This document shows positions 6,148-12,211 of a DNA stretch of 15,092 nucleotides, piece by piece (the stretch's first letter is position 1; the number at the start of each line of letters is the position of its first letter). A program made the translations under genes and the position numbers. Source of the stretch: JAOUEA01 sp046732015 (GTDB lineage: Bacteria; Actinomycetota; UBA4738; HRBIN12). The notes beneath the pieces were generated by a model. That model was not told where the DNA came from. It made no database searches and worked only from the letters and a program-made list of their open reading frames with translations. The DNA lies in NCBI GenBank assembly GCA_046732015.1, contig JBKPMF010000182.1, positions 1 to 15,092 of the forward strand. The letters run 5' to 3'.

Positions 6148-6905
6148 GCGGCCCCGCGGATCCAGATCTCGTGGTCGGCGACGGGTCGGAACCCCAGCCG
6201 CCCGTACATCGAACGCGCTTCATCACTGGGATGGAGCCACGCCAGATCGCCCTCGGGGAACGCTCGCGCCGCCTGAACCGTCAGCGCCGATCCCAGACCG
6301 AGCGTCCGAGCTGCCGGAACGACCGCGACCCCCATGACCCCCACGGCGCCTTCATGCAGGTAGCCGGTCGCGATCCCCACTGGTTCCTCGCCCCTCCACG
6401 CGATGAAGGCCCGCGCGCCGTCCACCCCTCGTGAGCTCACCCCGTAGCAGGACATGCCGATCTCGGGATCGTCACCGAACGCTTGCACGCCCACTTCGAC
6501 CAGACCCTGGACATCCTCGTCGGACGCCACCGGCCGGATCTCGATCCCGTGCGGCACCGGCGCCTCCGGCACGGCGTCAACGGCCAACGCCATCCCGGGC
6601 CGTTCGATGATCCGGATCAGTCCCATCGACCGGACAGCTTCGTCCACGCCGGGATTGCGACCCACCTGCAGGTCGATCCCGATCGGAAGACTCCGTTGGA
6701 CGAACGCGCGCTCCGCCGCTTCCATCGCGGCCGGTGCATCCGATGGGTCGTGGTGCACCACGACGGAGTTCAGCTGAGGGTCGGGCAGGTTCGAGAACGC
6801 CAGCACCAATCCATCGATATCGAGCACCTCCGCGCCGACCACGTTCCGACGCCGTTTGCGTTCGGCGTCGACCATGCCCAGCGCCATCCGTTCCGCCGGT
6901 TCCAT
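6144..6905 (-). CDS. GNAT-family N-acetyltransferase
   Basis: 253 residues. The C-terminal half (about 120-250) is a GNAT domain: IEIRPVASDEDVQGLVEVG begins the fold, motif A is VMGVAVVPAARTLGLGSALT (R200-T-L-G-L-G205 binding acetyl-CoA pyrophosphate), and the end carries DEARSMYGRLGFRPV with the usual Tyr (Y234). The N-terminal ~110 residues are a degenerate GNAT-like or substrate region with LNSVVVHHDPS. The acceptor is unknown. ATG 6905 is preferred: the open frame continues upstream only as antisense of the neighbouring genes. No Shine-Dalgarno is visible, but CACACT lies 6 nt before the ATG, consistent with a leaderless message. It is divergent from the zinc-ribbon gene and convergent with the secreted-protein gene. 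Confidence 0.85.
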   Translation of the reverse strand: MEPAERMALGMVDAERKRRRNVVGAEVLDIDGLVLAFSNLPDPQLNSVVVHHDPSDAPAAMEAAERAFVQRSLPIGIDLQVGRNPGVDEAVRSMGLIRIIERPGMALAVDAVPEAPVPHGIEIRPVASDEDVQGLVEVGVQAFGDDPEIGMSCYGVSSRGVDGARAFIAWRGEEPVGIATGYLHEGAVGVMGVAVVPAARTLGLGSALTVQAARAFPEGDLAWLHPSDEARSMYGRLGFRPVADHEIWIRGAA

Positions 6906-6911
6906 CCGCGG

Positions 6912-6917
6912 AGTGTG
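6912..6917 (-). promoter_or_regulatory. Possible leaderless -10 of the GNAT gene
   Basis: CACACT on the minus strand is 6 nt before ATG 6905. It fits the nAnnnT form but lacks the first T, and no -35 is seen. The spacing matches several better examples elsewhere in the window. Confidence 0.35.
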
Positions 6918-6941
6918 GCAGCCGGCAGGGAGTGCCGCCGG

Positions 6942-6947
6942 TAGGCT
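6942..6947 (+). promoter_or_regulatory. Possible -10 of the zinc-ribbon/HAD operon
   Basis: TAGGCT in the divergent intergenic region would start transcription near 6954, giving a leader of about 27 nt that contains AGGGAGG (6967-6973) before ATG 6981. No convincing -35. Confidence 0.4.
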
Positions 6948-6980
6948 CAAGCGCTGAACGTTCGACAGGGAGGCCCACCG

Positions 6981-7199
6981 ATGAGCACCGATGAACCGAT
7001 CGTCGCGGAGGTATGTGTGCGCTGTGGCGGCACGTTGGTGTCGATGGGCGTGCAAAAGTTCCGAACCGGCGGGTCCAGTGGCCCGATGCATCTGGTCTTC
7101 GGAGACTGGGCCGAACTCGCCGAGGACCTCCTGTCGTTCGAGATCCTCGCGTGCACGACATGCCGGCGGGCAGAGTTCAGGATCCCGCGAACGACATGA
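6981..7199 (+). CDS. Small zinc-ribbon protein
   Basis: 72 residues with two CxxC knuckles, Cys12-x2-Cys15 (CVRCGG) and Cys58-x2-Cys61 (CTTC), 42 residues apart, as expected for a single structural zinc ribbon. No signal peptide or membrane segment. The start is well supported by AGGGAGG at 6967-6973, 7 nt before the ATG. The stop overlaps the start of the HAD gene (ATGA, 7196-7199), so the two are translationally coupled and probably act together or share regulation. The function is unknown; zinc ribbons of this size often bind nucleic acid or support a partner protein. Confidence 0.75.
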   Translation: MSTDEPIVAEVCVRCGGTLVSMGVQKFRTGGSSGPMHLVFGDWAELAEDLLSFEILACTTCRRAEFRIPRTT

Positions 7200-7903
7200 A
7201 GGTCGGGGCGGTTCTCGTGGACTTCGACGGCACTGCGGCACGGCACGACGTCGCCGAGCACCTGCTGGTCGAGTTCGGCGACCCCGCATGGCCCACCTAC
7301 GACGAGGCGGTGGACCGCGGCGAGATCGGCCTTCGCGAGGCGATCGTGGCGCAGGACCTCATGCTCCGCGCCGACCGCGAGACCATGCTGGCGTTCGCGT
7401 TGGAGCACTGCCCGATGGATCCCACCTTCGCGCCGTTCGTGGCGTGGTGCCGCGAGCAGGACGTTCCGGTGACCCTGGTCTCCGACGGGTTCGGCTTCTA
7501 CATCCAACCGCTGCTGGCTGCTGCCGGCATCGACGGCGTGGGCATCATCACGAACGAACAATCCTGGGGCCCGGACAGCCGGCCCTCGGGCATGCGGTTC
7601 GTCAGCGGTCACCCCGAGTGCATCGGGTGCGGCACGTGCAAGATGCGGGCTGTGCTCGACGCTCAACGGACGCGCGGCGTCGTGGCGTTCGCCGGTGAGG
7701 GCCAGACCGACCGGTACGGGGCGCTATACGCCGATGTCACGTTCGCCAAGCTCGAGCTGGTCGCCCACTGCGAACGCGATGGTGTCCCGTACGTCCCGTG
7801 GAGCGGCTTCGACGACATCCGCGCATGGCTCGAGTCCGACGCGCCGCTTCCGGGGCCGGTGGCGCCGGTACGCTGTCCCGGATGGACGCTTCCGGCGAAC
7901 TGA
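7196..7903 (+). CDS. HAD-superfamily phosphatase (MtnX / SerB-like, subfamily IB)
   Basis: 235 residues. HAD motif I is VDFDGT (nucleophile D9, acid/base D11), motif II is LVSDGF (S96), motif III is probably K149, and motif IV is GEGQTD (E168, D172), where the common form is GDGxTD. The alpha-helical cap between motifs I and II (about 20-80) fits subfamily IB, which includes phosphoserine phosphatase and the methionine-salvage phosphatase MtnX. A C-x2-C-x2-C cluster (Cys142, 145, 148: CIGCGTCK) just before the Lys recalls the Cys-rich segment of MtnX-like proteins. No other methionine-salvage gene is in view, so the substrate is open. ATG 7196 is chosen by the ATGA overlap with the zinc-ribbon gene. 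The last 22 bases overlap the tandem-GNAT gene. Confidence 0.82.
   Translation: MKVGAVLVDFDGTAARHDVAEHLLVEFGDPAWPTYDEAVDRGEIGLREAIVAQDLMLRADRETMLAFALEHCPMDPTFAPFVAWCREQDVPVTLVSDGFGFYIQPLLAAAGIDGVGIITNEQSWGPDSRPSGMRFVSGHPECIGCGTCKMRAVLDAQRTRGVVAFAGEGQTDRYGALYADVTFAKLELVAHCERDGVPYVPWSGFDDIRAWLESDAPLPGPVAPVRCPGWTLPAN
7869..7874 (+). promoter_or_regulatory. Leaderless -10 of the tandem-GNAT gene
   Basis: TACGCT, inside the 3' end of the HAD gene, is 7 nt before ATG 7882. No Shine-Dalgarno precedes that ATG, so an internal promoter giving a leaderless transcript is likely. No clear -35. Confidence 0.5.
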
Positions 7904-8811
7904 ACGATCTCCCCGACGGACTCACGGCCCGCGCGATGACGCTCGCCGACGTCGACATCGTCACGGAGCTCGTGGCGGCGTGCGAGCTCCACCACGACGG
8001 CGTGATCGAGATCGACCGCGAGGACATCGAGGTCGACTGGGCACGACCCGCGTACGACCTCGCGACCGAGAGCGTCGGCGTGTTCGACGGGGACCGCCTG
8101 GTGGCCGAGGCCGAGGTCTTCAAAGGCAAGCGCGCCGAGATCAACGTCCATCCCGACGAGCTGGGGCGCGGCATCGGCACCACGTTGCTGGGCTGGACCG
8201 AGGATCTCGCCACCCGACAGGGCTCGACGAAGGTCTCCCAGACCACCACCGACGCCAACAAGGCCGCCGCCGCCATCCTGGAGGCGCACGGCTACGGCTA
8301 CGGCCACACCTCCTGGATCCTGGAGATCGAGCACGATGTGCGGCCCGACGACCCGGCCCTGCCCGCCGGCATCGGGTTCCGCGACTACGAGCCCGAACGC
8401 GACGCCCAGGAGACCTACCGGGTGATCGAGAACGCCTTCAACGAGTGGCCGAACCGTGATCCCGCCACGTTCGAGGACTGGGCGGCCTTGACGATCGAAC
8501 GACCGAGCTTCGCGCCGTGGCAGATGATCCTGGCGGCCGAGCAGGACACCGGCGACATCGTGGGGGTCAGCTTCATGCTCGACTACGAAGCCGAAGGTGG
8601 GTGGGTCCAACAGGTCGCGACGCGCGCGTCGCACCGACACCAGGGCATCGCCCGCGCCATGCTGGTCCGCGCCTTCCAGGCGTTCTGGGATCAGGGCGAG
8701 CGGGTCGTGGGACTCAACACCGATTCACGAACCGGCGCCCTGGGGATGTACGAGAAGGTCGGGATGCACGTGAAGCGCAGCTACACGAACCGTGCCAAGG
8801 ATCTGACCTAG
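7882..8811 (+). CDS. Tandem GNAT-domain N-acetyltransferase
   Basis: 309 residues with two GNAT folds. The first (about 14-150) has motif A at INVHPDELGRGIGTTLLGW (G95-R-G-I-G99). The second (about 165-305) has VQQVATRASHRHQGIARAML (about 242-261) and the closing SRTGALGMYEKVGMHV, with Tyr290 in the usual catalytic place. Tandem GNATs of about 300 residues include mycothiol synthase MshD, but I see nothing specific enough to claim that role. ATG 7882 is supported by the leaderless -10 at 7869-7874 and by the start of conserved sequence; it overlaps the HAD gene by 22 nt. The gene ends 5 nt before the 3' end of the convergent tRNA-Ser gene, with no obvious terminator between. Confidence 0.85.
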   Translation: MDASGELNDLPDGLTARAMTLADVDIVTELVAACELHHDGVIEIDREDIEVDWARPAYDLATESVGVFDGDRLVAEAEVFKGKRAEINVHPDELGRGIGTTLLGWTEDLATRQGSTKVSQTTTDANKAAAAILEAHGYGYGHTSWILEIEHDVRPDDPALPAGIGFRDYEPERDAQETYRVIENAFNEWPNRDPATFEDWAALTIERPSFAPWQMILAAEQDTGDIVGVSFMLDYEAEGGWVQQVATRASHRHQGIARAMLVRAFQAFWDQGERVVGLNTDSRTGALGMYEKVGMHVKRSYTNRAKDLT

Positions 8812-8816
8812 CTCCG

Positions 8817-8903
8817 CGGTGGCCGAGGGATTCGAACCCTCGAGGGAGTTGCCCCCCTACACGCTTTCCAGGCGTGTCCCTTCGGCCGCTCGGGCAGGCC
8901 ACC
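8817..8903 (-). tRNA. tRNA-Ser (anticodon GGA)
   Basis: 87 nt cloverleaf on the minus strand. The acceptor stem GGTGGCC pairs fully with GGCCACC, with discriminator G. The D arm contains CCGAGCGGCC. The anticodon stem CACGC/GCGTG holds loop CTGGAAA, giving anticodon GGA. A long class II variable arm (GGGGGGCAACTCCC) identifies tRNA-Ser, and the T arm is GAGGG-TTCGAAT-CCCTC. CCA is not encoded. It decodes UCC and UCU. Confidence 0.97.
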
Positions 8904-8910
8904 GCGGACG

Positions 8911-8916
8911 AGTCTA
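8911..8916 (-). promoter_or_regulatory. -10 box of tRNA-Ser(GGA)
   Basis: TAGACT on the minus strand lies exactly 7 nt before the mature tRNA 5' end (8903), so transcription may begin at tRNA position 1. The other tRNA-Ser has the same layout. No good -35. Confidence 0.6.
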
Positions 8917-8928
8917 GCGACCGCGCGC

Positions 8929-9474
8929 TCAGGCGCTCTTGCGGCCGACGAACCCGGCGTAGTGTCGCGCCCCCGAAGGGGTCAGGTGGTAGAGGTCGGA
9001 GGCGAACCACCCCGGGTGGTTCACGCTGTGCCCGAACCAATCGATGATCGACGTGTTGTTGTGCCGCCGGGCGCACGACTTCAGCCGCTCGTTGTTGGCG
9101 GCGCGCCACTGCCGCGGGACCTTCAGCGTCACCAGGAAGACGTGGCGGCGTGAGCCGGCGATCCGCATGGCGCGGTCGCAATCGCTCCGCTCCAGGTAGC
9201 CGTTGTTGCCCAGGTGGACGATCACCTTCTTGCGCAGCTTGTCTCGGTTCTTCAGGTGACGCATCAACTCGGGGAGAGCCGAGAACTGGCGACTCACCGC
9301 CGTATCCACGCGGATCCCACGGGCTCGAAGTTCGTTAGTGGCGCCGCGCATCACGGAGTCGCCGATGCCGATCCGACCGCGTGGGATGGCGGCGTTCGCA
9401 GGCACCGAGGCCGCGAGTAGGGCCACGGTTGCGGACATCAGGACGAGGACTCGGACGTGATGACGATTGGACAT
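8929..9474 (-). CDS. Exported SGNH/GDSL-type hydrolase-like protein
   Basis: 181 residues. The signal peptide is MSNRHHVRVLVLMSATVALL..., with probable cleavage after PANAA (about 29). The mature part has an SGNH-type arrangement: GIGDSVM (nucleophile Ser40), HLGNNG (Asn90), and DLYHLTPSG with Asp160 and His163 as the rest of the triad. It resembles the stand-alone SGNH domains attached to acyltransferase-3 (OatA-like) proteins, which move or remove acetyl groups on cell-wall sugars; the substrate here is unknown. ATG 9474 is chosen for the signal peptide and for TAGCAT 7 nt upstream, giving a leaderless message. It lies upstream of tRNA-Ser(GGA) on the same strand and is divergent from the SMP-30 operon. 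Confidence 0.82.
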   Translation of the reverse strand: MSNRHHVRVLVLMSATVALLAASVPANAAIPRGRIGIGDSVMRGATNELRARGIRVDTAVSRQFSALPELMRHLKNRDKLRKKVIVHLGNNGYLERSDCDRAMRIAGSRRHVFLVTLKVPRQWRAANNERLKSCARRHNNTSIIDWFGHSVNHPGWFASDLYHLTPSGARHYAGFVGRKSA

Positions 9475-9481
9475 GTCCGGG

Positions 9482-9487
9482 ATGCTA
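9482..9487 (-). promoter_or_regulatory. Leaderless -10 of the SGNH gene
   Basis: TAGCAT on the minus strand is 7 nt before ATG 9474, and no Shine-Dalgarno is present. It fits the leaderless pattern seen at several genes here. Confidence 0.55.
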
Positions 9488-9619
9488 CGCCCAGGAACGC
9501 ACTGCCTGCAGCCGGGTTGCGCCGCAGGTGGAAGCCGGGGACCATGCCCGCCGGCCGCGCACGTCCATGTTTGCCCACAGGTGCGAACGGTAAGCGGGAT
9601 AGGGAGGAGGGAGATCGGC

Positions 9620-10492
9620 ATGACGACAACCCAGATGAAGCCGCGCGTCCTCTTGGACGGGCTCACGATGGTCGAGTCGCCGCGATGGCACGACGGACGT
9701 CTCTGGTTCCCGCATTGGGGGACGCCCGAGATCATCGCCGTCGACCTGGAAGGGAACGCCGAGGTTGTGGCCGAGGGCCCGGCCGGACTGGGCCGATCGA
9801 TCGGCTGGCTCCCCGACGGGCGGATGCTGGAGACGAGCGACGAGCTGACCCGCTACGAGCCGGATGGGACGACCGTGCGTCACGCAGACCTCTCGCACAT
9901 CACGGATGTCGTGTGGAGCGAGATGACGATCGATGGCCGAGGCAACATCTACGTCAACAGCATCGGCTTCGACTTCAGCGAGATGGCCGAGCGGGTGATG
10001 GATCCCTCGAACGACCCGACCGGCGTCATCGCACTCATCACCCCGGACGGCACCGCTCGCAAGGTGGCCGATGGGATCGCGTTCCCGAACGGCATGGTCA
10101 TCACGCCGGACAACGGAACGCTGATAGTGTCCGAGTCGTTCACGGGCACGCTCCTCGCGTTCGACATCGCCCCCGACGGAACCCTTTCGGGACGGCGCCC
10201 CTGGGCCGAGGGTCTCGGTCCCGACGGGATCTGCCTCGACGCCGAGGGAGCGATCTGGACCTCGACGCGCGACAACGCGTGCGTGCGGGTGGCCGAAGGC
10301 GGGGAGATCCTCGCCAGGATCCAACTCGACCGGGCGTGCTTCGCCACGATGCTGGGCGGGCCCGACGGCCGAACCCTCTTCATGATGGCGAACGAGTTCC
10401 TGGGTCCGGACAGCTTCGACGAGATGCTCGCGAAACGAAGCGGTCAGGTGCTGATCGCCGAAGCGCCGGCACCCCACGACGGGTGGCCGTGA
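9620..10492 (+). CDS. SMP-30/gluconolactonase/LRE family protein
   Basis: 290 residues forming the six-bladed beta-propeller of SMP-30 lactonases, which open sugar or other lactones with a bound divalent metal. Likely metal ligands are Glu19 (TMVESPRWHDG), Asn157 (AFPNGM) and Asp202 (LGPDGICLD), matching the Glu/Asn/Asp set of the family. ITPDNGTLIVSESF and EGAIWTSTRDNACVRV are also typical. No signal peptide, so it is cytoplasmic. ATG 9620 is chosen for the strong AGGGAGGAGGGAG at 9601-9613. It is the first gene of an operon: the next ATG is one base after its stop. The actual lactone is unknown. Confidence 0.9.
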   Translation: MTTTQMKPRVLLDGLTMVESPRWHDGRLWFPHWGTPEIIAVDLEGNAEVVAEGPAGLGRSIGWLPDGRMLETSDELTRYEPDGTTVRHADLSHITDVVWSEMTIDGRGNIYVNSIGFDFSEMAERVMDPSNDPTGVIALITPDGTARKVADGIAFPNGMVITPDNGTLIVSESFTGTLLAFDIAPDGTLSGRRPWAEGLGPDGICLDAEGAIWTSTRDNACVRVAEGGEILARIQLDRACFATMLGGPDGRTLFMMANEFLGPDSFDEMLAKRSGQVLIAEAPAPHDGWP

Positions 10493-10493
10493 C

Positions 10494-10832
10494 ATGGAGC
10501 TGACGACCACGACCATGATCACCGTCGACGGAGTGATGCAGGGGCTCGGCGGGCCGGACGAGGCGGCCATCCGCGAGTTGAAGGCCAGGGCAGGAGGTGA
10601 GCTGCAGGCGCACGGCAGCGGTGTCCTGGTCCGGTGGCTGCTTGCGGAAAGCCTCGTCGACGAGATCAACCTGCTCACCATCCCCGTGGTCGTGGGGCAA
10701 GGCACGCGGCTGTTCCCGGAAGCCGGCCCGGATATCGCGCTCGAGCTCGTCGGATCGCAGGCGGTCACCCCCAGCGGCGTGACGATCGATGTCTACCGCC
10801 CAAGCGGGCGCCCGGAGTACGGAACGGCATGA
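10494..10832 (+). CDS. RibD-C/dihydrofolate-reductase-like protein with an internal deletion
   Basis: 112 residues; family members of the YyaP/YwjB type usually have about 180-200. The N-terminus (TTTTMITVDGVMQGLGGPDE, residues 3-23) matches the family start. The sequence then jumps directly to AAIRELKARAGGELQAHGSG and runs normally through LVDEINLLTIPVVVGQGTRLF to the end. The middle, normally some 70-80 residues with NADPH-binding and active-site elements, is missing in frame; the junction is near 10560. The product is therefore unlikely to be an active reductase unless the gene has been repurposed. It sits between the SMP-30 and VOC genes, with its stop overlapping the VOC start (ATGA 10829-10832). 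It is either a genuine deletion allele or an assembly collapse. Confidence 0.75.
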   Translation: MELTTTTMITVDGVMQGLGGPDEAAIRELKARAGGELQAHGSGVLVRWLLAESLVDEINLLTIPVVVGQGTRLFPEAGPDIALELVGSQAVTPSGVTIDVYRPSGRPEYGTA

Positions 10833-11197
10833 ACGTGCGGAACGTGCGATGGGTAGGTGTCGCCACTCCCCGGAATCTCGAGATGAAGAGGCTGTTCCGA
10901 GAGGTGATGGGGCTTCGCGTGAACTTCGAAGAGCCCACGACGGTCGAGTTCTCGACGAGCGAGGGGGACGCGATCCAGATCATGGCCCCCGGAGACCCCT
11001 ATTTCGACTTCTTCCGCGAGCACGCTCTCGGCCCGGTCCCGCTCTTCGAGGTGGACGACGTGCTCGCCGCGCGCACCGAACTGAGGGACGCGGGCATCGA
11101 CGTCGTGGGCGAGTTGAACCGCGACGCGCGGTGGGAATGGATCCACTTCCGCGCGCCCGATGGGCACCTCTACGAACTGGCTAGTCGCGCCGATTGA
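10829..11197 (+). CDS. VOC-family (glyoxalase/bleomycin-resistance-like) protein
   Basis: 122 residues with the vicinal-oxygen-chelate fold: VRWVGVATPRNLEMKRLFREVMGL as first strand and helix, then VEFSTSEGDAIQIMAP, PVPLFEVDDVLAARTELRDAGI, and the closing WEWIHFRAPDGHLYELAS. The usual first metal ligand (His in strand 1) is replaced by Trp/Val, so it may not be a metal enzyme of the glyoxalase type. It may be a binding or resistance protein. The start is fixed by the ATGA overlap with the previous gene. It is the last gene of the SMP-30 operon. Confidence 0.85.
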   Translation: MNVRNVRWVGVATPRNLEMKRLFREVMGLRVNFEEPTTVEFSTSEGDAIQIMAPGDPYFDFFREHALGPVPLFEVDDVLAARTELRDAGIDVVGELNRDARWEWIHFRAPDGHLYELASRAD

Positions 11198-11229
11198 GGA
11201 CCTGCGCGCCTTACCAGGGACGAGTCTTG

Positions 11230-11319
11230 CGGAGGCGGCGTGATTCGAACACGCGAGGGGCGGTTTAGACCCCTAACCGCTTTCGAGGCGGTCCCGTTCG
11301 TCCGCTACGGCACGCCTCC
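11230..11319 (-). tRNA. tRNA-Ser (anticodon CGA)
   Basis: 90 nt on the minus strand. The acceptor stem GGAGGCG pairs with CGCCTCC, with discriminator G. The D arm contains CCGTAGCGGACGAACGG. The anticodon stem ACCGC/GCGGT holds loop CTCGAAA, giving anticodon CGA. A long class II variable arm (GGGGTCTAAACCGCCCC) is present, and the T arm is GCGTG-TTCGAAT-CACGC. CCA is not encoded. It decodes UCG. Confidence 0.97.
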
Positions 11320-11326
11320 GTCGCCG

Positions 11327-11332
11327 ATTCTA
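11327..11332 (-). promoter_or_regulatory. -10 box of tRNA-Ser(CGA)
   Basis: TAGAAT on the minus strand is exactly 7 nt before the mature tRNA 5' end (11319). Context GCTAGAATCG closely matches GCTAGACTCG before tRNA-Ser(GGA). No clear -35. Confidence 0.62.
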
Positions 11333-11365
11333 GCAATCGACCTCGGACCTGGCCCGGGGCGGGAT

Positions 11366-11839
11366 TCACGGCGCTCGGCGGCCGCGGAAGAACGCGCGCA
11401 ACAGGTCTCCGCAGGCCTCTTCGAGAACTCCCGCGGTGAGGTCCACGCGATGGTTCAGCCGCGGATCGTCCACCAGGTTGCCCAGCGAACCGGCGAACCC
11501 CGCCTTGGGGTCGGAGGCCCCGAACACCACGCGGCGGATGCGTGCGAGCACGATGGCGCCGGCACACATCGCGCAGGGTTCCAGGGTGACCACCAAGGTG
11601 TGATCCTCCAGGTGCCATGAGCCCGCGGCGGTCGCGGCGTCGCGGAGCGCGAGGATCTCCGCATGCGCGGTCGGATCCTGGAAGCGTTCACGACCATTGC
11701 CCGCGGTGGCCACCATCTGGCCGTCGGCGTCCCGCACGATCACGCACCCAACCGGCACATCACCGTGCTCGGTGCAGGCGCGCGCGGCGTCGAGCGCCGC
11801 GTGCATGTGTCGCTCGTCCTGCGTACTAGTCTGGTCCAT
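11366..11839 (-). CDS. tadA: tRNA-specific adenosine deaminase TadA
   Basis: 157 residues. TadA converts A34 to inosine in tRNA-Arg(ACG), letting it read CGU, CGC and CGA. The cytidine-deaminase-like zinc site is complete: TAHAEIL (His59, catalytic Glu61) and LEPCAMCAGA (Cys89, Cys92). GNGRERFQDPTAHAE and FGASDPKAG are typical of TadA, though the related guanine or cytosine deaminase-like proteins share the zinc motifs. ATG 11839 starts one base after the stop of the metallopeptidase gene; no Shine-Dalgarno is visible, so re-initiation is likely. The start codon lies in the loop of an inverted repeat (11824-11846). Upstream on the same strand is the metallopeptidase; downstream is tRNA-Ser(CGA). 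Confidence 0.94.
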   Translation of the reverse strand: MDQTSTQDERHMHAALDAARACTEHGDVPVGCVIVRDADGQMVATAGNGRERFQDPTAHAEILALRDAATAAGSWHLEDHTLVVTLEPCAMCAGAIVLARIRRVVFGASDPKAGFAGSLGNLVDDPRLNHRVDLTAGVLEEACGDLLRAFFRGRRAP

Positions 11840-11846
11840 ACTAGTA
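11824..11846 (-). repeat. Inverted repeat enclosing the tadA start codon
   Basis: TACTAGT (minus, 11846-11840) and ACTAGTA (11830-11824) form a perfect 7-bp stem with the 9-nt loop ATGGACCAG, whose first three bases are the tadA ATG. The upstream gene's TAG stop lies in the 5' arm. Each arm also contains the palindrome ACTAGT, so the arms are direct repeats as well. Confidence 0.7.
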
Positions 11847-12194
11847 GGCGTCGATCTCGAGGAGCCGCTCGTCGCTGATCCCGAAGTGATGGGCCACCTC
11901 GTGGGCGACCGTGTGACGAACCGCGGCGCGCAGGCGGTCCTCGTCACCAGCGGCGGAGCGCCACAGCGGGCCCGCGAACAGCGTGATCTTGTCGGGGAGT
12001 ACCCCGGTGTAGTTGTCCCCTCGTGCCGTGAGCGGGATGCCCTCGTAAAGGCCCAGGAGGTTCCGTTGGCCAGAGGGTGGTTCGTCGTCGATCAAGATCT
12101 CGACGTTGTCCAGCGTGTCGTGTACCCACGCCGGGAGCGAATCGACGGCCTCGGCCACGAGCGCCATGAAGCGGTCCTGGTCGAGGGGCGGCAT
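11841..12194 (-). CDS. Small HExxH zinc metallopeptidase-like protein (Zincin_1 type)
   Basis: 117 residues. The core motif HTVAHEVAHHFGISDERL supplies zinc ligands His98 and His102 with catalytic Glu99; Asp108 is a plausible third ligand in the HExxHHFGxxD form known for the Zincin_1 (DUF1025) family. The N-terminal part (about 13-35) has VAEAVDSLPAWVHDTLDNVEI, also typical. No signal peptide, so it is cytoplasmic. Its substrate is unknown. ATG 12194 is 6 nt after TAGGCT on the minus strand, giving a leaderless start. The promoter is shared, base for base, with the divergent pncB gene. One base separates its stop from the tadA start. Confidence 0.85.
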   Translation of the reverse strand: MPPLDQDRFMALVAEAVDSLPAWVHDTLDNVEILIDDEPPSGQRNLLGLYEGIPLTARGDNYTGVLPDKITLFAGPLWRSAAGDEDRLRAAVRHTVAHEVAHHFGISDERLLEIDAY

Positions 12195-12199
12195 GGCGG

Positions 12200-12206
12200 T
12201 AGCCTA
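12200..12206. promoter_or_regulatory. Shared symmetric -10 of two divergent leaderless genes
   Basis: TAGCCTA: the plus strand reads TAGCCT (12200-12205), 6 nt before pncB ATG 12212. The minus strand reads TAGGCT (12206-12201), 6 nt before metallopeptidase ATG 12194. Only 17 bases separate the two start codons, so both messages must be leaderless or start inside the opposite gene. Neither start has a Shine-Dalgarno. Confidence 0.72.
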
Positions 12207-12211
12207 CGCGC

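Noticed and set aside
7882..8811. Assigning the tandem GNAT as mycothiol synthase (mshD)
   Set aside because: Length and tandem domains fit, but no diagnostic residues or mycothiol-pathway neighbours are visible.
9494..9518. GGAAC-N17-GTT before the SMP-30 operon as another ECF promoter
   Set aside because: It lacks the flanking CGGGAACCT and CGTCC bases shared by the other two sites, and such a loose match is expected about once by chance in a window of this size.
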